A stretch of DNA of 9,085 nt, taken from the NCBI GenBank assembly GCA_026125625.1, contig JAHCKU010000100.1, positions 1-9,085 of the forward strand. Direction: 5' to 3'. Below are positions 1 to 5,713 of the stretch, piece by piece (the first letter of the stretch is position 1; each line of letters starts with the position of its first letter). The DNA comes from Burkholderiales bacterium. Lineage in GTDB: Bacteria; Pseudomonadota; Gammaproteobacteria; Burkholderiales; SHXO01. The position numbers were made by a program, and so were the translations under genes. Under the pieces are notes generated by a model, which was given only the letters and a program-made list of their open reading frames with translations, was not told the DNA's origin and made no database searches.

Positions 1-2
1 AA

Positions 3-344
3 CGCACGGCGCACTCGGGACCCTATGCCTGCGTGCTCGGCAACAAGCTCTTCGTAACCGCGCATACGCCGCTTACAGGCTCTTCGGTGCTACCCTCCGA
101 GCAGATAACCCCTCTGCTGGAGCGCGGACCGCTGCTACGCTCGTCCAACATCCAGGAAGATATCGGCCTCGTCGTCGCACTCGGCGGGGAGAACATCGAC
201 ATCGTGGTCGCGACACCGCCGCGGGCACAGTTTCTTCAGGTTACGGCCGACGCCAAGTACCTGTTCCGCGTCTACGAGCGGTTCGTGCTGCGGATCAAGG
301 AAACGACAATCCTATCGAAGGGGTCCGTCTACTGCTTCCGTTGA
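3..344 (+). CDS. Encapsulin-like (Linocin_M18/HK97-fold) shell protein, C-terminal part only
   Basis: Open reading continues to the left edge of the window, so only the last 113 residues are present; the GTG at 33 is internal. The visible part has the pattern of encapsulin C-terminal halves as I remember them: a Gly-Pro-Tyr near the start (GPYACVLG), a Leu-x-Arg-Gly segment (LLERGPLL), a serine-rich step, then VVALGGENIDIVV, and a closing strand set YLFRVYERFVLRIK. Encapsulins self-assemble into icosahedral protein cages that enclose a dedicated cargo enzyme, usually encoded beside the shell gene. The GQD-x-x-x-GY segment common in Family 1 shells is replaced here by ATPPRAQFLQV, so this is a divergent member. 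The family (1, 2A or 2B) cannot be decided without the N terminus; a cNMP-binding insertion, if any, would lie outside the window. It is followed after 40 nt by the FAD oxidoreductase gene. The assignment rests on recalled motifs, not an alignment. Confidence 0.68.
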   Translation, partial: RTAHSGPYACVLGNKLFVTAHTPLTGSSVLPSEQITPLLERGPLLRSSNIQEDIGLVVALGGENIDIVVATPPRAQFLQVTADAKYLFRVYERFVLRIKETTILSKGSVYCFR

Positions 345-384
345 TGCACAGGGGACTCGTCCGCGCATAAAGCATCGCCCGCAC

Positions 385-2322
385 ATGCACAACAAGGTCG
401 TCATCCTCGGCGGCGGCGTCGGCGGACTGAGCGCCGCGCACGAGCTGATCGAGCGCGGCTTCGACGTCGAGGTGTACGAACTGCTGGCCGTCCCCGGTGG
501 CAAGGCACGCAGCGTCTCGGTGCCCGGCACCGGTACGGATGGCCGCAAGGGACTTCCGGGCGAGCACGGCTTCCGTTTCTTTCCTCGCTTCTACAAGCAC
601 GTCGTCGACACCATGCGACGAATCCCGTACGGCCAGGGGCGCAGCGTGGCGGACAATCTGGTGGACACCACCCGCGTGCAGTTGTGCCGCTTCGGCCGGC
701 ATCCGGTCGAAGTGCCGGCGCGTTTCGTACGCACCGTGAACGACATGCGCGTAGTCCTGGACGATCTCGGGCGCTTCCTCGGCGGGGATCTCGGTATCAC
801 GCATGACGAGCTCGCGTTCTTCGCCTCGCGCGTATGGCAGATCCTCACTTCCTGCCTCGAACGGCGGATGAACGAGTACGAGAAGATCGGCTGGTGGGAA
901 TTCATCGACGCCGAGTCGCGCTCGCCGGCCTACCAGAAGCTGCTGGGTCACGGCATCACGCGCTCGCTGGTGGCGGCCAAGGCCAATGAAGCCAGCACCA
1001 AGACCATCGGCGACATCTTCGTACAGCTGCTGTTCGACATCGCCACACCCGGCCCCAGCACGGATCGCGTCTTGAACGGCCCCACCAACGAAGTGTGGAT
1101 CGATCCCTGGCTCGACCATCTGCGCAGCCGGGGCGTGCATTACCAGCTGAACGCCAAGGTGACGGCCGTCCACCTCGAGAACCAGCGTATCCGTGACATC
1201 GAGGTGCAAATCGACGGCACCCCGCACAGAGTCGGCGGAGACTACTTCGTTTTTGCCGTGCCGGTGGAGGACATGGTCGATCTCATCTCGCCGCAGATGC
1301 TGCAGATCGATCCGGGCCTCGCCTCGCTCTACCAGCTGGACGACATCACGGAATGGATGAACGGCATCCAGATCTACTTGACCGAGGACGTGAAGATCGC
1401 GCACGGGCATACCATTCACGTGGATTCGCCGTGGGCGCTGACGTCCATCTCCCAGGCCCAGTTCTGGGAGGGCATCGACCTGTCGCGCTACGGCGATGGC
1501 CAGGTGCGCGGCATCATCTCGGTCGACATCTCGGAGTGGGAACGCCCCGGCCTGAACGGCAAGGCGGCCAGGGACTGCACGCCGGAGGAAGTCAAGGCGG
1601 AGGTCTGGGATCAGCTCAAGCGCAGCCTGAACTACAGCGATCACGTCCTGCTGCGCGATGACATGCTCCATCACTGGTTCCTCGATCCCAGCCTGGAGCT
1701 GCGCGAGGGTGACGACGACGTCAACGAGGAACCTCTGCTGGTCAACCTGGTTAACACGTGGAAGCTGCGCCCGGAAGCAGTCACGCGCATTCCCAACATG
1801 TTCCTGGCATCCGACTACGTGCGTACCTACACCGATCTGGCCACCATGGAAGCGGCCAACGAGGCTGCGCGGCGTGCGGTGAACGGCCTCCTGAAAGCGA
1901 GCGGTTCGGCGTGCGCGCCCTGCCCGGTGTGGATGCTGCATGAGCCCGAGATCCTCGCGCCCTGGCGCGAGCTGGACCGCATTCGCTACCAGCAGGGCCT
2001 GCCGTGGGATGGCACGCTGGTGGAAGTCGGTCTGTCCCTCATCCAGCTGCTGGACAGCACCGTCCAGGCACTGGAGCAGGCCAGCGAGCGCAATCAGGTG
2101 TTCTCCAATCAGGGAATCGATCTACAGGTCCTGCAAAAGGAAGCCTACGCACTCATCGAGCGCGATCCCCAGGATCAGATGGCCTCCGAGCTCAGGCGTG
2201 AAGGCATGGTGCTGGTCGAGCGCCTGGTTCAGCTCTTCGCCCTGCGCCTGGCGGAGGGGCGCGGCGCCATACACACTCCGGCGGCGCGGCCGCCGGGCGG
2301 CGTGCGCATCGTGCCGCACTAG
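385..2322 (+). CDS. FAD-dependent oxidoreductase, phytoene desaturase/HpnE-like (COG3349-type)
   Basis: A 645-residue flavoprotein. A dinucleotide-binding Rossmann motif opens the protein (GGGVGG at residues 9-14 with the ribose-binding Glu32), followed by GGKARS (38-43), which fits the amine oxidase/phytoene desaturase superfamily. GEHGFRFFPRFYKHVVDTM (59-77) is the hallmark I associate with COG3349-type proteins. ASDY...TDLATMEAANEAARRA (475-497) is the C-terminal FAD-binding segment. After it comes CAPC (510-513), EPE-x-LAPWRELDRIR and about 100 residues of predicted helix with a Pro/Gly-rich tail; this extension is absent from ordinary phytoene desaturases. Relatives oxidise or dehydroxylate polyenes and triterpenoids; the substrate here is unknown. 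The adjacent isoprenyl diphosphate synthase points to an isoprenoid. No transmembrane segment or signal peptide is evident. The ATG at 385 starts directly before the Rossmann strand, but there is no convincing Shine-Dalgarno sequence; reinitiation after the shell gene is possible. Confidence 0.85.
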   Translation: MHNKVVILGGGVGGLSAAHELIERGFDVEVYELLAVPGGKARSVSVPGTGTDGRKGLPGEHGFRFFPRFYKHVVDTMRRIPYGQGRSVADNLVDTTRVQLCRFGRHPVEVPARFVRTVNDMRVVLDDLGRFLGGDLGITHDELAFFASRVWQILTSCLERRMNEYEKIGWWEFIDAESRSPAYQKLLGHGITRSLVAAKANEASTKTIGDIFVQLLFDIATPGPSTDRVLNGPTNEVWIDPWLDHLRSRGVHYQLNAKVTAVHLENQRIRDIEVQIDGTPHRVGGDYFVFAVPVEDMVDLISPQMLQIDPGLASLYQLDDITEWMNGIQIYLTEDVKIAHGHTIHVDSPWALTSISQAQFWEGIDLSRYGDGQVRGIISVDISEWERPGLNGKAARDCTPEEVKAEVWDQLKRSLNYSDHVLLRDDMLHHWFLDPSLELREGDDDVNEEPLLVNLVNTWKLRPEAVTRIPNMFLASDYVRTYTDLATMEAANEAARRAVNGLLKASGSACAPCPVWMLHEPEILAPWRELDRIRYQQGLPWDGTLVEVGLSLIQLLDSTVQALEQASERNQVFSNQGIDLQVLQKEAYALIERDPQDQMASELRREGMVLVERLVQLFALRLAEGRGAIHTPAARPPGGVRIVPH

Positions 2323-2333
2323 CAGGAAGCCGT

Positions 2334-2339
2334 GGAGGG
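2334..2339 (+). promoter_or_regulatory. Ribosome binding site favouring ATG 2350
   Basis: GGAGGG lies 10 nt before the ATG at 2350. The alternative GTG at 2332 has AGGAAG only 2 nt upstream, which is too close. This selects the shorter start for the isoprenyl diphosphate synthase. Confidence 0.55.
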
Positions 2340-2349
2340 CGACGCATCG

Positions 2350-3396
2350 ATGACCGATCCCGATCCCGCATGGGAGCGGGAGCTGCTGCTGCAACTGACG
2401 CAGTATCGCGAATACTCCACGCGCGGCATGCTCGATGCCGTGCCACGGCGCGAACCGCGCCGTTATCTCTACGACCCCTTGTCGGAACATCTGTCACGGA
2501 TCGGCAAGAGCATCCGGCCGGCCCTTTGCATCGCCACCTGCCAGGCCCATGGCGGAGATCCGGCACGCGCGGTGAACTCGGCCAGTGCATTGGAGATGCT
2601 GCACAACGCCTTTCTCGTGCACGACGACATCGAAGACGACAGCGAGTACCGCCGCGGGCTCCCGACGATGCATGCGCAGCACGGAATCGCACTGGCAGTG
2701 AATGCCGGAGACATGATGAATGCATTGAGCGTGCGCATGCTGCGGCAAAACGTTCCGACCTTGGGTCCGGAGCTGTCGGCGCGCATCCTCGAGGAGTTCG
2801 ATCACATGCTGATCGAGTCGCTCGAAGGACAGGCCATGGAGCTCGGCTGGATCCGCGACAACCGCGTCGATATCCTCGACGACGACTATCTGCGCATGGC
2901 GCTCAAGAAGACATGCTGGTACAGCTTCATCCATCCGTGCCGCATCGGAGCGCTGATCGCCGGCGTAGCGCCCGGCAACCTGGAACGCTTTCACCGCTTC
3001 GGGTTCTACCTCGGCCTTGCCTTCCAGATTCAGGATGATCTCCTCAATCTGTCAGGAGACAGAAGCAAGTACGGCAAGGAGATCGGCGGCGATCTGCTCG
3101 AGGGTAAACGCACCTTGATGCTGATTCACCTGCTGCGCAACCTTCGCGGCGGCGACCGGCAGCGGCTGATGGATTTTCTCGCCCGGCCCCGGCCCGGCCG
3201 GGAGCAAGGAGAGGTCGAATGGATCCTGGAAATGATGAAAGCGCTGGGCGGCCTGGACTATGGCCGCGCGGCTTCCAGGCACTTCGCCGAGGCTGCGCTG
3301 TTCGAATTCGAACAGGCTTTTGCCTACGCCGGCGATTCAGAACACAAGACCTTCATCCACCGTATCATCCGCTATATGATCACGCGCGATCAGTAG
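2350..3396 (+). CDS. Trans-isoprenyl diphosphate synthase (polyprenyl synthetase family, GGPP synthase-like)
   Basis: A 348-residue enzyme that should condense isopentenyl diphosphate with an allylic diphosphate. It shows all the class signatures: GKSIRP (52-57) for IPP binding, first Asp-rich motif HDDIEDD (91-97) followed by SEYRRG, and second motif FQIQDDLLN (225-233) followed by KYGKEIGGDLLEGKRT (240-255). The first motif is DDxxD without the two-residue insertion of type II FPP synthases. The second ends in Asn rather than Asp, as in several eukaryotic-type GGPP synthases. Ala87 and Phe88 at positions -5 and -4 before the first motif suggest a short to medium chain, perhaps C15-C20; product length is inference. 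I prefer ATG 2350 because GGAGGG lies 10 nt upstream; a GTG at 2332 would add six residues. The gene begins 27 nt after the oxidoreductase stop. There is no long disordered N-terminal domain of the kind reported for some encapsulated prenyl transferases. Confidence 0.92.
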   Translation: MTDPDPAWERELLLQLTQYREYSTRGMLDAVPRREPRRYLYDPLSEHLSRIGKSIRPALCIATCQAHGGDPARAVNSASALEMLHNAFLVHDDIEDDSEYRRGLPTMHAQHGIALAVNAGDMMNALSVRMLRQNVPTLGPELSARILEEFDHMLIESLEGQAMELGWIRDNRVDILDDDYLRMALKKTCWYSFIHPCRIGALIAGVAPGNLERFHRFGFYLGLAFQIQDDLLNLSGDRSKYGKEIGGDLLEGKRTLMLIHLLRNLRGGDRQRLMDFLARPRPGREQGEVEWILEMMKALGGLDYGRAASRHFAEAALFEFEQAFAYAGDSEHKTFIHRIIRYMITRDQ

Positions 3397-3430
3397 CCTT
3401 GGCAGGCTGTCGAAAAATGCGTGGCGAGCG

Positions 3431-3437
3431 AAGGGAG
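3431..3437 (+). promoter_or_regulatory. Ribosome binding site favouring ATG 3445
   Basis: AAGGGAG is followed by 7 nt and then the ATG at 3445, a near-ideal arrangement. The in-frame GTG at 3421 has no comparable site, so the protein most likely starts MSHYRRR. Confidence 0.65.
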
Positions 3438-3444
3438 CCGAGTC

Positions 3445-4212
3445 ATGTCCCACTACCGAAGGCGGCCGTTGATCGATCCTGGGCCGAATGTGCTGACGGA
3501 GATGCCCGCGATGCTTGCGGCCCGCAAGCTGATGCCGTTTCCTGGCCCTTCGAGCCAGGCGCTGCTCGATGCGATCCGGGTCGAACCCTTTGCATCGACC
3601 GCCGCCGACGCGACCAACCCGGACACCCTGCCCGCCGCCGTCAGCGAGCAGGCCAGAACCTTGGTTCCGAGGGCGTCGTCCATTCTCGACGACGAGATGG
3701 CGCTCGGAGTGCTGTCGGCGCACGAGACATCGCTCTCATCGCATGCCGCGCCTGTACCGGGGCCGGTGTTCGACGGCGGCGGGGACTCGCTGCTGAAGGA
3801 GCTTCACACCTTCGTCGACCGCTTCGCGGCGCTGATGCCGCAACCGGTCGCCACTTCACCAGCCGCGCAAGCCGACAGCACATTGCCTCGATTGCTGAGC
3901 AAGTCCGCCGTGGCGCCGGGGCAGTCCGTAACCTTGTCCATGCACCTGCACAACGAGGAAGCCCGTACCGTGCACCTTGTGCCTCGCGTGACCGACCTGC
4001 TGGGCGATACCGGGGACACGTGCATACCTGCCCTTTGCATTGCCCTGTCTGCATCCGAAGTGCAGATGGCGCCGGGTGAGAAGCTGGAATTGTCCCTCGT
4101 CGTCACCCCGCCCGCGGGATGCCCGGGCGGCTGCTATTCAGGCCTGCTGGTGATCGCCGGACTGTCGGGAGTGCGTGCCTTGATCATCGTCGACGTTGCC
4201 CACGGCGGTTGA
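3445..4212 (+). CDS. Unrecognised protein: disordered N-terminal half plus C-terminal Ig-like beta domain
   Basis: A 255-residue protein I cannot assign to a named family. Residues 1-146 are rich in Pro, Ala and Ser, start with a basic cluster (HYRRRP), include MPFPGPSSQALLDAIR (30-45), and contain one short amphipathic helix candidate (LLKELHTFVDRFAALM). This half looks mostly disordered. Residues 147-255 look like an Ig-like or similar beta-sandwich: alternating hydrophobic strands with APGQSVTLSMHLHN, a CX4C (Cys193, Cys198), APGEKLELSLVV, a CX3C (Cys226, Cys230) with YSGLLVIAG, and a last strand ending VDVAHGG. There is no signal peptide or membrane segment, so it is probably cytoplasmic. 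As the last gene of the shell/isoprenoid cluster, 48 nt after the synthase, it may be a cargo, adaptor or accessory of the compartment; that is inference. Real coding is supported by its Shine-Dalgarno site and domain-like strand pattern. Confidence 0.72.
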   Translation: MSHYRRRPLIDPGPNVLTEMPAMLAARKLMPFPGPSSQALLDAIRVEPFASTAADATNPDTLPAAVSEQARTLVPRASSILDDEMALGVLSAHETSLSSHAAPVPGPVFDGGGDSLLKELHTFVDRFAALMPQPVATSPAAQADSTLPRLLSKSAVAPGQSVTLSMHLHNEEARTVHLVPRVTDLLGDTGDTCIPALCIALSASEVQMAPGEKLELSLVVTPPAGCPGGCYSGLLVIAGLSGVRALIIVDVAHGG

Positions 4213-4264
4213 ATCGCGGTCTTTTGCACAACCCCGCACGACATTTCTCGACGGACCGATCCGG
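4213..4264. other. Intergenic gap between convergent operons
   Basis: Fifty-two bases separate the last plus-strand gene from the end of livF on the other strand. The only symmetry seen is a 5-bp inverted repeat (GACCG-ATC-CGGTC, 4254-4266) that overlaps the livF stop codon and has no T tract on either strand. I cannot support an intrinsic terminator here. Confidence 0.5.
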
Positions 4265-4960
4265 TCAGACCTCCAGCCACTCCTTTCTTACCTGCTCGTT
4301 GGCCAGCAGTTCATCGGGCTTGCCCTCGAACACGATCTGACCGTGCCCCATGACGTACAGGCGCTGTGAGATTTTCAGTGCAATGGTGAGCTTCTGCTCG
4401 ACCAGCAGAATGGACAGGCCGCGATTCTTCATCTCTTCCAGCAGACCGGCCACCAGATCCACGATCTTCGGCGCCAGCCCTTCGGTCGGCTCGTCGATCA
4501 TGACCAGCTCTGGATCGCCCATCAGCGTACGGCACAAGGTCAGCATCTGCTGCTCACCACCCGACATCACCCCTGCCGGGGCTTCGGCCCGTTCGCGCAG
4601 CACGGGAAACAGCTGGAACATGTCCTCCATGCTCCAGCGCCCCTTCTGGGTCGCGCGCTTCTGTCCCAGCAGCAGATTCTGGCGCACGGTGAGCGACGGA
4701 AAGATGTCGCGACTCTCGGGGACGTAGCCCAGTCCGCAGCGTGCCACGCGGTAGGCTTCCAGCGCACCGATCTCCTTGCCCTGAAAGCGCACCGAGCCGC
4801 TCTTGTCCACCTGCCCCATGATTGCCTTGATCGTGGTCGAACGTCCGGCGCCATTGCGTCCCAGCAGCGACACGATCTCGCCGGCACCCACGCGCAGGTT
4901 CACCCCGTGCAGGATGTGGCTCTTACCGTAGTAGGCGTGCAAGTCGGTGACTGCGAGCAT
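4265..4960 (-). CDS. livF: Branched-chain amino acid ABC transporter ATPase LivF, with Arg in Walker A
   Basis: A 231-residue cytoplasmic nucleotide-binding subunit, the usual LivF length. It shows YVPESRDIFPSLTV (79-92), the LivF-type Q-loop region; the signature MSGGEQQ (132-138); Walker B LVMIDEP (152-158); and LLVEQ, where Gln189 replaces the switch histidine, a known LivF trait (also in E. coli). Walker A reads GRNGAGRST (34-42): Arg40, codon CGT, stands where the phosphate-binding Lys is expected. Going from a Lys codon to CGT needs three base changes, so a single sequencing error does not explain it. It pairs with LivG to power substrate import. Its ATG lies 3 nt after the livG stop, with GGAG 6 nt upstream. 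It is the last gene of the operon. A role in related uptake (urea, amides, aromatic acids) cannot be excluded, but gene order and motifs favour the Liv family. Confidence 0.93.
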   Translation of the reverse strand: MLAVTDLHAYYGKSHILHGVNLRVGAGEIVSLLGRNGAGRSTTIKAIMGQVDKSGSVRFQGKEIGALEAYRVARCGLGYVPESRDIFPSLTVRQNLLLGQKRATQKGRWSMEDMFQLFPVLRERAEAPAGVMSGGEQQMLTLCRTLMGDPELVMIDEPTEGLAPKIVDLVAGLLEEMKNRGLSILLVEQKLTIALKISQRLYVMGHGQIVFEGKPDELLANEQVRKEWLEV

Positions 4961-4963
4961 CGT

Positions 4964-5713
4964 TCACTCCGCCATCGCGCCCAGATACGCTTCCTGCACC
5001 GCCGGGTTGGCGCGGATTTCGGCCGGCGTCCCGGTGGCCAGCACCTTGCCGTAGACCAGCACCGAGATGCGGTCGGCCAATCCGAATACCACACCCATGT
5101 CGTGCTCGACCATGATCAGCGTCTTGCCCTGGCTGACGGAGCGGATCAGATCCACTGCCTCCGCGGTCTCGCTGTGACTCATACCTGCGGTCGGCTCATC
5201 CAGCAGAATCACCTCGGCACCTCCGGCGATGGTGACGCCGATCTCGAGCGCGCGCTGCTCGGCGTAGGACAGCACTCCGGCCATGCGGTCGCGTCGGCGC
5301 GCCAGTCCGATGCGCTCGACGATGTCCTGCGCGTGCGCCTGCACCTGCCCCAGCGAGCCGACACGATGCCAGAAGGAATAGCGGTAGCCCATCGACCACA
5401 GCAGCGCGCAGCGCACGTTCTCGAATACCGACAGCTTGGGGAAGATGTTGGTGATCTGGAAGCTGCGCGAAAGGCCCCGGCGGTTGATGGCGTTCGGGGT
5501 GGTGTTGCTGATGTCCTGTCCGTCGAGCAGGATCTGTCCGGAGGTGATCGGGAAACGGCCGCTGATCAGATTGAACAACGTCGACTTGCCGGCACCGTTC
5601 GGTCCGATCACGGCATGCCGCTCGTTCCTGCCGACCGCGAGATCCACGCCGTTGATGATCTCCGTGCGTCCGAAACGCTTGTAGACCTGACGCAGTTCCA
5701 GGATCGTGCTCAT
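4964..5713 (-). CDS. livG: Branched-chain amino acid ABC transporter ATPase LivG
   Basis: A 249-residue nucleotide-binding subunit. Walker A is canonical (GPNGAGKST, 37-45), with Q-loop Gln86 in RSFQITNIFPKLSV, Walker B VILLDEP (168-174) and switch His204 in MVEHD. The signature is LSYAEQ (148-153), where the second Gly of LSGGQ-type motifs is Ala151 (codon GCC); E. coli LivG has LAYGDQ. I believe Ala occurs in some proteobacterial relatives, so this may be a subfamily trait. The frame is open far upstream, but the real start is ATG 5713: it begins the conserved MSTILEL, overlaps the livM stop as ATGA, and has GAGGGA just upstream. It forms the ATPase pair with LivF on the cytoplasmic face of LivH/LivM. 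Confidence 0.94.
   Translation of the reverse strand: MSTILELRQVYKRFGRTEIINGVDLAVGRNERHAVIGPNGAGKSTLFNLISGRFPITSGQILLDGQDISNTTPNAINRRGLSRSFQITNIFPKLSVFENVRCALLWSMGYRYSFWHRVGSLGQVQAHAQDIVERIGLARRRDRMAGVLSYAEQRALEIGVTIAGGAEVILLDEPTAGMSHSETAEAVDLIRSVSQGKTLIMVEHDMGVVFGLADRISVLVYGKVLATGTPAEIRANPAVQEAYLGAMAE
4967..4970 (-). promoter_or_regulatory. livF: livF ribosome binding site inside the end of livG
   Basis: On the minus strand GGAG stands 6 nt before the livF ATG at 4960 and overlaps the last codons of livG, linking translation of the two ATPases. Confidence 0.6.

Noticed and set aside
33..35. GTG as the start of the first gene
   Set aside because: The frame is open to the window edge and upstream residues (HSGPYAC) continue the shell-protein pattern.
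295..1941. 548-codon open frame on the minus strand opposite the flavoprotein
   Set aside because: It is the antisense shadow of a clearly recognisable FAD oxidoreductase; its product is Arg/His/Val-rich with no domain pattern, as expected in high-GC DNA.
3416..4079. Alternative reading frame starting at ATG 3416 over the last plus-strand gene
   Set aside because: Arg/Cys/Gly-rich low-complexity product; the frame from 3445 has a good ribosome binding site and a beta-domain-like hydrophobic pattern.
4254..4266. Hairpin GACCG-ATC-CGGTC as a terminator
   Set aside because: Stem of only 5 bp, no T tract on either strand, and it overlaps the livF stop codon.
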